Assembly: GCA_037976565.1 (NCBI GenBank)
Contig: CP137683.1
Span: 6,550,321 to 6,614,320, forward strand
Direction: 5' to 3'
Source: Mesocentrotus franciscanus
Lineage: Eukaryota; Echinodermata; Echinoidea; Camarodonta; Strongylocentrotidae
Length of the DNA: 64,000 bases
In this document: one piece after another, positions 33,997 through 44,625 of the stretch
Layout: the number at the start of each line of letters is the position of its first letter
How positions within the stretch are numbered: the first letter of the stretch is position 1
Notes under the pieces: model-generated
Seen by the model: only the letters and a program-made list of their open reading frames with translations
The model's database searches: none
What the model was told of the DNA's origin: nothing
Made by a program: the position numbers and the translations under genes

Positions 33997-34074
33997 TTTC
34001 CAAACTAGTAAAGTTTGGATAATTATGATCTTGTCGATCATTTGGAATTGTAATTAATAAATGTAAAATGTACT
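33468..34074. other. Retroposon-derived and low-complexity sequence
   Basis: Holds the SINE-like copy at 33685-33815, a T-rich tract (33945-34000) and 'aattaataaatgtaaaatg' just before U2 homology resumes at 34075, which could be the 3' end of the LINE. A stretch 'gggtcctgggtacgaaccc' (33565-33583) resembles a box B. Confidence 0.45.
33685..33815 (-). mobile_element. tRNA-related SINE-like repeat, copy 2
   Basis: Matches the 3' two-thirds of 29640-29835 in the same orientation; box B-like sequence is degraded. Confidence 0.5.
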
Positions 34075-35371
34075 TTACTTTTATCTCAGTGTTCGACTGA
34101 ACTTCATTGACAAATATGTGTCCGGTATTGAAAGCATGCATTTTAGCTTATACAATCCTCGCTAAATGCTGCAAATTCACCGCTTCAAATTTAGTGGACC
34201 TCATTCATGGGTGTTTCAATTGTTTGTCACCAAATTTTCAAATGAAAAAGCTTTTCTGTAATACGAAGAAGTAGCGTTATGTGTTTAGTAATAGGTTAAA
34301 GCGTCATAGATGATAAACAGGATGGCAACAAAGAACATCACATGAAAAGATAAAAAGACGATATGACAGAAGGATGGATATAAAGAATTTTATACAACAC
34401 CTTCGTAGATCCTTGTCATTTGATTGGAGGATTGTTGGTCACATGATATTCAATAAATAATACTATTGCACGACCGTGCATTTTTGGTTATATTCGCCGT
34501 GCATTTTTGGTTATATGCAGACTGCGACGCGTACGTACCTCTCTGCCCTGCACGTGTCCCATTGTTATTAGCTGCGCGCATCTGACGCGGAGGCAACCTG
34601 AACGTAATCGAGAAGGCCTGACTCCAACTTTAATTTATCTTTAATATAAGGAGCAAAGCATAATTTGTTGAAAGATGTTGTATAAAACAAATAATGAATG
34701 TTTTTCATTCGTTCAATAGTGCAAATATTTTCACGAGTTGAAAGATTAACGTTAATTCTATTCAACTCGGCTGACGCCTCGTTGAATAGAACGTTAATCT
34801 TTCAACTCGTGAAAATATTCGCACTATTGAACTCATATTAAAGCATTCATTATTTGTATAATATAGTGAAAGATAGAGAGAGAGGGAAGATGACATTGAC
34901 AAAATTTAAAGAAATACATCGGAGGAAGAATAGAAGTGAGATGTAAGGAGAAATAAGCTTTAGAAAATCATTACGAAAGAACCAGTGATAGACATAATAT
35001 ATAAAGAGTGATAATAGAAGGATGAGCTTCAAATGAACAGGACTGATCAATGTTTTGAACCATGATTCATGTTTGTGATTCTGGCTTCCGAACCGCATGA
35101 ACACACCTAGTCCAGAATCTGGCCGATTTTATTTTTAATAATCTCCACTACCGCGATCTGCCCCTATTGCTGCAAGCCGAAGATGAGGTGATCCCTGAAT
35201 TTATGGGCATACGCGTTCGTTGATAACGCCATCTCCGGCGAGGCAGGTGTAGGGAATGTGAGCACCGAGTGTTCATGCCATACATTACAGACATTATTGA
35301 TTCGTAAACATCTGTTCAAATAGCACGCAATTCGACCTCCTATCAGTAGTTTTGTTCGATGTTGTGTCTGG
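34075..35371 (+). repeat. Duplication unit U2, block b (right part) and following block
   Basis: Continues exactly where 15343 stopped, relative to U1 (2990-3490) and U3 (44030-44490). From 35100 it runs into a block shared with 46712-46960 ('cacacctagtccag', 'ccgaagatgaggtgatccct'), ending at the TSD of the hAT-like element. Confidence 0.75.
34386..34861. mobile_element. Insertion with a long hairpin in U2
   Basis: Not present in U1 or U3 at this place. 'tttatacaaca' at 34389-34399 is the exact complement of 34676-34686. From 34682 to 34861 is a near-perfect hairpin, with arms of about 80 bp ('cacgagttgaaagattaacg' against its complement) around a loop of about 14 nt at 34766-34780. Confidence 0.8.
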
Positions 35372-35559
35372 CAGTGGCGTAATGAACAAAAAAGTTTGGG
35401 GGGGCTGGCAGACAAAAAAAAATCCGCATCACCCAATCTTACATGCAGCTAGGCCCCGCTGAACGTTTTTCAAAGGGGATGGGGGGGGGGGTAAAGTATT
35501 TACGATCATGCAGGTAGAGCGTAGTGTAAATTGGCGTGGGGTCTAGGGGCATTTAGTTA

Positions 35560-36830
35560 CGGTCCAGATGAGCATATTTTGATACCTTTTTCATGACTCT
35601 GGCAGGTCACTAATTGGCGTGGGGTCCAGGGGGCTGAGCCCCCTGAAACTCAGGGATTTGAGGCATTTTATAACGGTCAGATGAGCATATTTTGATACCC
35701 TATTTGTGACACTGGCAGGTCACTAATTGGCGTTGGGTCCAGGGGCGGAGCCCGAAGCTCAGGGTTTAGGGGCTTAGGCCCCTGGTGGGGTCGAGGGGCG
35801 GAGCCTCCGGAAGCTCAGGGTTTTAGGCATTTAATTACGGTCAGATGAGCATATTTTGATACCCTATTTGTGACACTGGCAGGTCACTAATTGGCGTGGG
35901 GTCAGGCCTCCAGGGGCGGAGCCCCGGAAGCTCAGGGTTTTAGGCAATAAATTACTGTCAGATGAGTATCCAGGGACCTGACTTAGGGCCATTGGTTGGG
36001 TCCAGGGGACAGAGCCCTGGAAGCTCAGGGTTTTAGGCGTTTAATTACGGTCAGATTATCATATTTTGATACCTTATTTGTGACAGTGGCAGGACACTAA
36101 TTGGCGTGGGTACAGGGGCGGGGTCAGGGCGGAGCCACAGAAGCTCAGGGTTTAAGGCATTTTATAACGGTCAGATAAGCATTCAGGGGCCCGCCTTAGG
36201 GCCTAGGTGGGGTCAGAGGGCAGAGCCCTGGAGGCTCAGGGTTTTAGACGTTCAATTACGGTCAGATGAGCATATTTTGATATCTTATTTGGGACACTGG
36301 CAGGACACTAATTGGCGTGGGGTCCAGGGGCGGAGCCTAGAAGCTCAGGGTTTCATGCATTTTATAACGGTCAGATAAGCATTCATTTAGGGGCCCGCCT
36401 TAAGGCCCCTGGTGGGTTCGAGGGGGCAGAGCCTTCGGAAGTTCAGGGTGTTAGGCATTTAATTACGGTCAGATTAGCATTTTTAATACCTTATTTGTGA
36501 CACTGGCAGGACACTAATTGGCGTGGGGTCCAGTTGCGGAGCCCCAGAAGCTCAGGGTTTTAGGCATTAAATTACCGTTAGATGAGCATCCAGGGGCCTG
36601 CCTTAGGGCCCTAGGTGGAATCCAGGGACAGAGCCCCGGAAGCTCAGGGTTTTAGGCATTTTATAACGGTCAGATAAGCATTCAGGGGCCCGCCTTAAGG
36701 CCCCTGGTGGGTTCGAGGGGCTGAGCCACGGAAGTTCTGGGGTTTTAGGCATTTAATTACGGTCAGATAAGCATATTTTGATACCTCATTATTTTGTGTC
36801 ACTGGCAGGTCACTATTCTTTCTTTCTTTC
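35560..36830 (-). repeat. Internal tandem array, inverted copy
   Basis: Reverse complement of the 19090-19810 array, with more units: 'ggcaggtcactaattggcgt'-type phrases near 35604, 35716, 35880, 36090, 36300 and 36507. The ORFs at 36106-36500 simply follow the repeats. Confidence 0.9.
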
Positions 36831-36855
36831 TCTCTTTCTTTCTATTTCTCTTTAG

Positions 36856-37854
36856 CAGGGGCGGATCTAGCTTTTTGCTAAGGCAGGGGGGCGGTTTGAC
36901 CAAATGACAATGCGGAGCATCGTCCACGAGCCGTGTAGCGGCGAGGCGATTTTGGGGGGCTATTTTGAACCCCCGGCCCGTAAGCGATGTTTTCCTGGCA
37001 TCTACTAACACAATGGAGACCACAAAAAGCAGTGCTTGATAACGTCTTTTTAAATCAAGTAACAGCTAAAACAATTTGACCCAATGACGATGCGGAGCAT
37101 CGTCCACGAGCCGCGTAGCGGCGAGGCGATTTTATTTTTTTTTTTTGGGGCTATTTTGAACCCTCGTAAGTGATGTTTTCCTGGCATCTACTAACACAAT
37201 GGAGACCACAAAAGCAGTGCTTGATAACGTCTTTTAAATCAAGTAACAGCTAAAACAATTTGACCCAATGACGATGCGGAGCATCGTCTACAAGCCGCGT
37301 AGCGGCGAGGCGATTTTGGGGGGCTATTTCGAACACCATAATTGATGCGGAGCATCATCCGCGAGCCGCGTAGCGGCGAGGCGAATTGGGGGGGGGGGCT
37401 ATTTTGAACCCTCGTAAGTGATGTTTTCCTGGCATCTACTAACACAATGGAGACCATAAAGCAGTGCACGATAACGTCTTTGAAAATCAAGTAACAGTTT
37501 AAACAGTTTGACCCAATGACGATGCAGAGCATCGTTTACGAGCAGCGGCGAGGCGATTTTGGGGCTATTTTGACCCCCTGGCCCGTAAGTGATGTTTTCC
37601 TGGCATCTACTAACACATTGGAGACCATAAAAAGCAGTGCATGATAACGTCTTGTTAAATCAAGTAACAGTTTAATACACAGTTATATCCAGAGTTATCA
37701 TGTGTTTGGTTAAGTTCCCAGATGAGTTGAATATCTTCTCACAATATTTGCACTTGAAAGGTTTCTCTCCAGTGTGCGTTCTTTCTTTCTTTTTTCCCTT
37801 TTTTGGGCGGCCCAAGGGGAGGTTAACCCCTAAACCCCCGTAGATCCGCGCCTG
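36856..37854 (-). mobile_element. Tandem-repeat element, - copy, with 5-bp TSD and empty site
   Basis: Starts 'caggggcggatctagc', ends 'gtagatccgcgcctg', flanked by 'tttag' (36851-36855 and 37855-37859). In the related element the same place is uninterrupted (complement of 19027-19045, 'tctctttaatata'), confirming insertion and the 5-bp duplication. The inside has four to five units of 170-185 bp, with hairpins 'gacgatgcggagcatcgtc' and 'ccgcgtagcgg'. Related to 30760-32176 in opposite orientation. Confidence 0.85.
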
Positions 37855-38109
37855 TTTAGTATACTGTTTTCCAAAAAGTGGGGGCGGAGCCCCGTCGTTC
37901 TGCGGGCCCTGCTATGTAAACCTCTAAATAAGCATATTTCTTGCCTGACTGTAAATTTAGGAATTTGTAATTTTCCAACAAACGCATAAAAAGTATAATT
38001 TAATAAAAAGTGAGGAAAAATCTCGGATTATTATGTCATTTCAGCAACATTTGTAAATCACCGGTATCGAATTAGAAATGATCCACGTTTGAATTTTATT
38101 GTGACACTG

Positions 38110-38950
38110 GCAGGACACTAATTGCCCCCCATCAGTACGCCTGTGGCCCCCAAACTACACCTTGTTGGCGGGAAAATCGCAAATGACCTCCCTACCTATC
38201 TTCTTTCTCTCTTTCTTTCCTTACATTTTCCTCCCCTTCCCTTTCCCTTCCCTTCCTTCTCTCTCTTTAGGTTTGCTAGGGAGGCAAGGGCCTTTCGCCC
38301 CGATCCACATGTTGTTGGCGGGATTAAACGCAACTGATCTCCCCTTCTTTTCACCCTTTCTTTTCTTCTTCCTCTTTTTTGTTCACTTTTAGCTCTCCTC
38401 TTTCCTTTTCCCTTCTCTCTTTTTTGGCGGCGGCGGGGGGTGAGAGGCAAGGGCCTTTGGCCCCCTCCCGCCGATCCACAACTTGTTGGCGGGAAAATTG
38501 CAACTGATATCCCCTTTTCTTTTTCTTTCTCTTTTTCCTTCCCTTTATCTCCTCTTTTCCTTTTTTCCTTCTCTCTCTCTCTCTCTTTTTTTTCTTTTTC
38601 TTTGCGGGGGAGGCAAGGCCCTCCCCCCCTGGATCCGCACCTGTGGAACATTCCCTCCGGAAATGACCCTCCTCGCCGCATCCAAAACAAACCCTGAGCG
38701 CAGGCGACTGCGCATTCCCCCGCGTACCGCCTAGTGCTGCCGCGATATAAGCTCTACGCTAGGCCGGACATACGGGTATCCAGACTTTTCGCTAAACTGG
38801 ATATACGGTTATCTACTAGTACTAGTATTACTGTTAGTGGACACCAAGGCCCATATAAAAAAAAGAACATTTTGCTCGTCCTGGCTATTTGGGAATGTGT
38901 CAGTTTGCAACAGAAATGGAGAACCGCGCATTTTGTTGAAAATCATGTGA
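38110..38950. repeat. Nested pyrimidine-rich repeat in the composite element
   Basis: Three repeats of 'ttgttggcgggaaaat'-like sequence (38162, 38311, 38483) are separated by 'ctttctctttctt' tracts. The right side ends 'ctggatccgcacctg' (38631-38645). It is the inverse of parts of 17250-17720. Sequence before (37985-38140) and after (38945-39058) are two copies of the family's end, so a second copy has inserted next to or into the first. Confidence 0.6.
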
Positions 38951-39066
38951 TATATCACGAACATTTATAAATCACTTGTATGGAATTGAAAATAAGTCAT
39001 GGTTTAATTTTATTTGGGGGCTAGCGCCCCCCCAAGCCCCCCCACCAGTACGCCAGTGGTGTCTGG

Positions 39067-40342
39067 GGTAACAGCCTGATGCAGTCATGAGATATCAACT
39101 AAAATCTTAGTTTTGTCGGTGTGTGTGACATAATGAAGTGGACTTAACATGTACTTCATGTTCTACCAACCTTAACATTCAGTAGGCAGGCGTTCGTCCA
39201 CTCATTATCCTTTGGATGAACAAGACTCCTTCTTAGCGTGTTTTAAGGCAACACTGATGCCATTGCTATAGAAAGCCCGTTTCAACGTGGATACGCCCAG
39301 ATCATCATCATCAAATGAACAGATTTTATTTCTTTCTGTAAGCCGCAATTTGACTTACTCTCAAGAGATTCCAAAAAAGGGAAAAAAGGGTAAGTACAAG
39401 TAATATTTTTAGAGCTTTGGTTATTACTGGATGTTAAGTAGGCCTATTTTTTTAGGATTAGGGATTTATAGGTAAAATGTTGGGTTCATCGTTTTAAGTA
39501 AGGGATTCAGTTGATGCTAGAATTGTCACTGTAGCATACCGTTTTACAATGTCTTATAAGACCATAAGTCTATCAGTTATAATGCATTCTGTATATTTCA
39601 GGCAAACATGATACATTTACTCTGTAAAATAATTCTCTGACATAATTTACATGTAAAGGTACTAAGCAATATTACAGACGCATAATCACAAAAGTTTACT
39701 TCCCGGTGTTCAATTGTTTTACATTAAAAAAGAGTATAACAATTAATAGTACTTGACAAATATTCTTAGCAATATGTGTATTAGATTACGAAAGTACTGT
39801 CCAAAAATGGCTAGATTAATTTTAATATCCAACTTCTTTCTAAACAGATCTTCTCAAAGTAGAACTTGTACATGCCAACAAGGCGTATGCATCTAAATCT
39901 TCTGATATGCAATCTCTCTTCCACATCGGAGTCTTAAACGGAGGGATATAGGCTAAATCTTACTGACTTTCTGTAAAATGTTGAAACAGCCGAGGATTTG
40001 ATAGGACAAGCAACAATGTTGAATACGGATGCATGTAGGTCTTCATAGATACTCCTGTCAACTTCACATCGTTGAGCTACAGAACTGCCGCCTTTTGAAT
40101 AAACCTTCGTGCACTCTCAGAATAATACTGCATGTAGCCTTACGAATTAGCAAAACTACATGTAAATTCGTTCATATTTCTTCATATTGTCCGCAGAAGC
40201 ATGTACTTGATCGCACTACTGGACGACTGAATATTCTAGGAATCGATACTTTTTCAAAAGCGAACGCATCTATATCTTTGCAAATTGTTGGTGAACATTC
40301 TGTTACTTTTTGTTTAGCATCCACGTTCAAACACAAGCCAAC
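39067..40342 (+). promoter_or_regulatory. Upstream region of the U2 Ig-like gene
   Basis: Continues the block broken by the hAT-like element ('aacagcctgatgcagtcatg'), then 'ttctaccaaccttaacattc' (39168), about 800 bases with no U1 counterpart, and from 39990 the close 5' flank shared with U1. The promoter is expected in the last 350 bases but no core element is clear. Confidence 0.4.
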
Positions 40343-41383
40343 ATGTTCAAGCTTGACGAGGTGAGAGCTACATGTAGAATCACAGAATGCGTCATTTTCG
40401 TTATCGCACTGTCGAATGCACATAAATGTGAGTGTAGGAACATATATTCAATGAAAGGGCAAAATGCTCAATTAAATTTCCCATATCCATGTGACAGTAC
40501 AGAAGTTACATTACAACAAGCAGCCAGTCTCCCATTTTATCGCTCTACAGATGGGTTCTTACCCTCATTGCCTCAAAGTCAGGCAAACAGATTCAAAGTT
40601 CAAATTAGCATCGAAAATGGAAACTGTTCTTTGGACCTTACAATAAGTAATTTAGTGTACATGGATGAAAACACATACCTTTCTACTATATACATGGATG
40701 GACAACTACTTTATGATCTCACAACGACAATTTATCTACGAGTGGACACTCCTCCTGATAAGGCAGCGTGTGTGAAAGTACAAGATAAAGGAGAAGACTG
40801 GGTTTCGATAGATTGTACAGCTAATATTGGGAATCTCGCAGGTAAGATTGAATGCTATCAAAATGGTCAAAAAGTGCCACCAGTAACCGATCCCGTTGAA
40901 AGTTACTCTTCTGTGACAGAAAGCTTTCTCATAAGAAAATCCCAGCCAGCATTCTGCTGTTCTTCTACTTTAAATGAATACAAAGAAAGATGTGAATGTG
41001 ATGATGCTGCTCTGAATCTAGCTGATGGTGATAGCAATGACCCTTGCCCTCCTTCATCAATAATGACAACAAGGCCTCTTATTTCCATTGTCACAGAAAA
41101 TAATCAAGCTGATTCCACTGGGGCGTCCTCCATCCCGATGAACATGAAAGAGCGCAAATTCAAAGGCTACGTGATCGTTCATTTAGTTCTCTTTTCTATT
41201 CAAACTTTACTGTTCGTATTGATGTTATATGGTTTGTATAAAAAGAAGAAAATGACAACAGTTTTCAAAACTAATCATAAGGCAATGGTCGCAAAGCGTG
41301 TTTTTGAGGACGAGGAAAATGTGTCAATCTCCTTCGCTAACAATCAGCATGATCAGTCGGACAAAGCTCAAGGAAGAGAGTGA
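40343..41383 (+). CDS. Ig-like single-pass membrane protein, long paralogue (346 aa)
   Basis: Uninterrupted ORF; the ATG at 40343 is chosen over 40310 because it aligns with the start of the 4085 paralogue in the same context. A weak signal peptide core (residues 16-26) is followed by an N-terminal Ig V-like domain (about 30-118) ending in 'SLDLTISNLVYMDENTY', the usual Leu-x-Ile...Asp-x-x-x-Tyr signature but without the expected Cys after it. A second Ig-like domain (about 130-225; 'SIDCTANIGNLAGKIECYQ', 'AFCCSS') and a short Thr/Ser stalk follow, then a membrane helix at 275-299 and a 47-residue tail with FEDEENVSISF. Ectodomain and tail match the short paralogue, but the membrane segment and its flanks do not. 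No tyrosine signalling motif is seen. A cell-surface recognition or adhesion role is inference; the family is not one I can name. Unequal domain content suggests a fast-evolving clustered family. Confidence 0.75.
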   Translation: MFKLDEVRATCRITECVIFVIALSNAHKCECRNIYSMKGQNAQLNFPYPCDSTEVTLQQAASLPFYRSTDGFLPSLPQSQANRFKVQISIENGNCSLDLTISNLVYMDENTYLSTIYMDGQLLYDLTTTIYLRVDTPPDKAACVKVQDKGEDWVSIDCTANIGNLAGKIECYQNGQKVPPVTDPVESYSSVTESFLIRKSQPAFCCSSTLNEYKERCECDDAALNLADGDSNDPCPPSSIMTTRPLISIVTENNQADSTGASSIPMNMKERKFKGYVIVHLVLFSIQTLLFVLMLYGLYKKKKMTTVFKTNHKAMVAKRVFEDEENVSISFANNQHDQSDKAQGRE

Positions 41384-42080
41384 ATTGCCATACCATGGTT
41401 TAGTTTGATTGAATTAATCCTGCTAGACCACCAAATTGTATACATGTATATAATAATAATAATAATCAGAACTAAATCGATAGAGATACATATATTATGT
41501 TGATTTAAACCAACCTATTACACATTATTTTAGCAGTGTATTAAACTTGCATGACATTATTCCATTTTAATTTCAACGCGTTTAACACTTTGAAGAAGGC
41601 CCCCGAGGACTTTGACACTGAGATCGATGTTAATTTCAATGAAACCATTCTCCCCCTAGGAAGTGAAGGTAGGATACCGCGAAATTACAAAAGAAATATA
41701 CTCGGTCACGGTTTAACGTGGATAACTTATTGCTGCATGTAAGCCAACATTTCAAATAAAAATATGATCATAAATAAATGCAACAAAAATCTTAATTCTA
41801 AAAGCAGGAACGGACGATGAAGTAAAGTGCAAGTTGTCGACTTTAGATGGCATGAAATCATGTGGAGAGATGCTCCAGCACATGCTTCAAGTCATTAAAC
41901 ACATATTGTTATCTTTCTATGACAAATGGTTGATTTGCAGGGGCTTTTGGAAGTAACAAAGGTGATGCCCATCTACAAAGTATATGTAACAAAGCTGATC
42001 TAATTAGACATTTAAATATATATATATATGTCAAATTGATAGGTTCGCCTATCCTTTGTAGCTTTTCCTATTTCCCTTAT
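41384..42080 (+). repeat. 3' flank of the U2 Ig-like gene and downstream block
   Basis: 41384-41450 matches 4817-4880 and is probably 3' UTR. 41562-41670 has an exon-like look ('KKAPEDFDTEIDVNFNETI' in the plus frame, followed by 'gaaggtagga'), but only its right end is shared with 12479 in U1 and the gene already ends at a conserved stop, so I do not call it coding. 41635-42080 matches 12479-12750. Confidence 0.5.
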
Positions 42081-44505
42081 TTTTTGATGAATTCTTACAA
42101 TGTATCTAGTATGTTACCCTTGTAATGCTGTGTGTATATGTTTCCATATTAAGCATGTCTTTATGCTTCTTAGACTGACGAATGAACAAAAAGGCTGAAC
42201 TAGACAATTTCTATACAATATTAGTGTGCTACAAATAAATCTAGTCATGTCTAAATCATGTCTATTTAACTCTATGTGGTCTATGGTTACATAGTACTGT
42301 ATATATCCATTTATGTTCATTTATATTTTCCTGTTCACATTAATGTACACAAGTACCATTATTCCTCTTTTCATCGGACATTATAAGTCAGCCTCTAGAA
42401 TTGTGTTCCTTATGTGATCTCAAAGTACAAGGTGATGAATTTCATTATGTACTCGTATGTCCAGTCTTTGATAACAATCGTAAGCGGTATGTTAAGAAAT
42501 GTTATTACAGTAGACCTAACATTATCAAATTTCATCAGTTTTGAAATATAAATTCTGTTAAGCAGTTAAAGAATATTTCTACAATTTGTAAAATCGTTAT
42601 GTCGAAGTAGGCATATGAATAAAATAGGTTTCTCTTTTTACTCAAAGCATAAGACCCTTGATATCTACATGACTTGTATATATTTATATGTATATATACA
42701 TATATAATATGTTGTATATATTTTTTTTTTTTGGGGGGGGGGTTGTATTTTTGTGGCGTAGTATACGTGCTGTTAGCACTGAGAATATCTTATACAGAGT
42801 TTTATAGTTTTACTTGAGTTTTTTTTAATTTTATCTTGGCTTCAGTTTGTAGTGTGTTGTTTGCTGCCAAAGAACCTTTCTTTTGTAAGATATTCTTTCT
42901 TTTTTGTTAATGTCTTAGTGGTAAAATACCTTTGTATCATATGTCTGTATTTCTTCCATGCACTAGGTGGGGCCGTTTAAGAAATCAAACAGACCTTTCG
43001 ACCTTAAACATTTCAAACTGTTAGTGTGATGTGTTGTTAATAACATTCAATTCAAGTCAATGTATATAGAAAAAAAGTGTTCCAGAAGTAGTACTTGTAT
43101 TTTAGTGCTTTCTTTTAAATATTATAATGTGTAATATAATTGTGATGGATTGTCCAGAGAAGAATAGGCACACATTTTCTTTTTGTCCGAGTTATTTATA
43201 ATATACCTTTCTCTGTAGATGATATAACACAGTTATGATATTCATAAGAATGTTCTACGAATAGAAAAGTAGAAGGTATTTTGGGATAACAAGGGCAATT
43301 TTTTTCATATGAGGGCAGTTTTCTCACCGGCACATTTGCTGGTATACAATTAATGCACTGAATATTTTTCTGCTTGGTCTGCTTTTATGTTAACTTCTTT
43401 TAATATTTTCATAATTCAGTCAGAATCTCAGACTCTCAGCATGCAAGATTTAGTACGTATAAAACATAGAGAATCAGAGAGAGAGAGAGATAAGGGGGTC
43501 ATGAGAGAGAAAGTATGAAGGTCAGATGTTAAAGGTCAAAAGATTAAGGAACATACATGGAGGAGGCATATTCGCATTCGTCTTCTTCAAATTAAATATA
43601 ATCTTGTATTTTAAGATAAATATTCTGAAATAAATAGAATCTTGTGTCATGATATGTGTGGATTTGTTTCTAAAAATCTAAAATTAGATTTGTTTGTACA
43701 CGACACATCGGCGAGTTGTTGTAGTTGTCCCTCACTAAATCCTCAACATCTACAGAACAAACTGCCGATTGGAAATTCGCATAGATTTAGTGATCTCACA
43801 ATTCCATCTCTCATAACTTTCTTGTAATTGGTCCAATTTATGTCAAACTTTCTCCCTCTTTGAGTCCTCGGTTTTGTTTCTCCTTTCATACAAATGAATA
43901 TAGCTACAAAATATAGGATTGCCCTTTAAAGTTCATAGGAAGTGAAGGAAGTAGGGGTTATATTTGAACTCTTATTTTCCCGTGTTCTCGCCATAAAATA
44001 ACTTTAAAGCAAAGATTGACAATATTTACTTTATCTCTGTGTTCAATTGAAGTTTATTGACAAATAAATGTCCGGTATAAAGAGAATGCTTTCCAGCTTA
44101 TATAAAATCGGAATGGTGCCAATGTTTTGAAGAAATCGCGTTAAGTGTGCGGTAATAGGAATTGCATCATAAATGATAAAAGATTGGAAACAAAGAATAA
44201 CGTAAGGGAGAACAGACGGTATTGATAGAAGGATCATGGATATAGCAAATATAGGTAAAGATGGAAAAAAGAAAGAGAGAGATAGAGAGAGAGAGAAAAT
44301 GAAATAAAAACAAATATAAAGAAGTACATAAGAAGAATAGAGGTGAGATGCAAGGAGAAAGCTATAGGAAATAATAAGGAAAGGACGAGGGATTAGACGT
44401 AAGATATAAAGCTAGAGTAGATGATAGAAGGATGAGCTTCAAGTTAACAGGACTAGTCAGTGTTTTGAACCATGATTCATGTTTGTGATACTGACTTCCT
44501 ACCGC
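42081..44505 (+). repeat. Duplication unit U3, blocks a and b
   Basis: Collinear with 105-3490 of U1 and with U2. Block a is 42081-42380; block b is 43012-44505. The left half of the old MITE is deleted near 43660. A LINE end sits between the blocks. No Ig-like gene follows within the window. Confidence 0.75.
42385..43012 (+). mobile_element. LINE 3' end in U3
   Basis: 42391-42546 translates to 'LCSLCDLKVQGDEFHYVLVC', then 'PVFDNNRKRYVKKCYY' and 'KFHQF', ending in a stop: the C-x2-C...H...C zinc-knuckle-like ending of some non-LTR elements. A long AT-rich 3' UTR follows. U2 lacks it at this place, so it inserted after the duplication. Confidence 0.7.
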
Positions 44506-44625
44506 ATAATATACAAATATACCAAGCTGTGAGAAAGAATAGTGGAAATTATTTATCTGAGGAGGGACTGGCATAGTACTATTTTTTTTAATGGTTTTTA
44601 ACGCGCTATCAATGACAATGACAAT

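Larger units (their letters stand above)
35372..39058 (-). mobile_element. hAT-like composite element with perfect 8-bp TSD
   Basis: Ends 'cagtggcgtaatg' and 'cagtacgccagtg' are imperfect terminal inverted repeats, bracketed by 'gtgtctgg' at 35364-35371 and 39059-39066. Related blocks at 46349-46360 and 46939-46950 show the uninterrupted target ('gttgtgtctaggataacag'). Same family as 18731-19951, inverted and three times longer because of nested insertions (36856-37854 and 38110-38950). It contains the tandem array 35560-36830. No transposase is visible; ORFs are in low-complexity or repeat sequence. Confidence 0.88.

Noticed and set aside
41562..41670. Possible second exon of the U2 Ig-like gene
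   Set aside because: The upstream ORF ends at a stop shared with the paralogue, and only the last part of this segment is present in U1.
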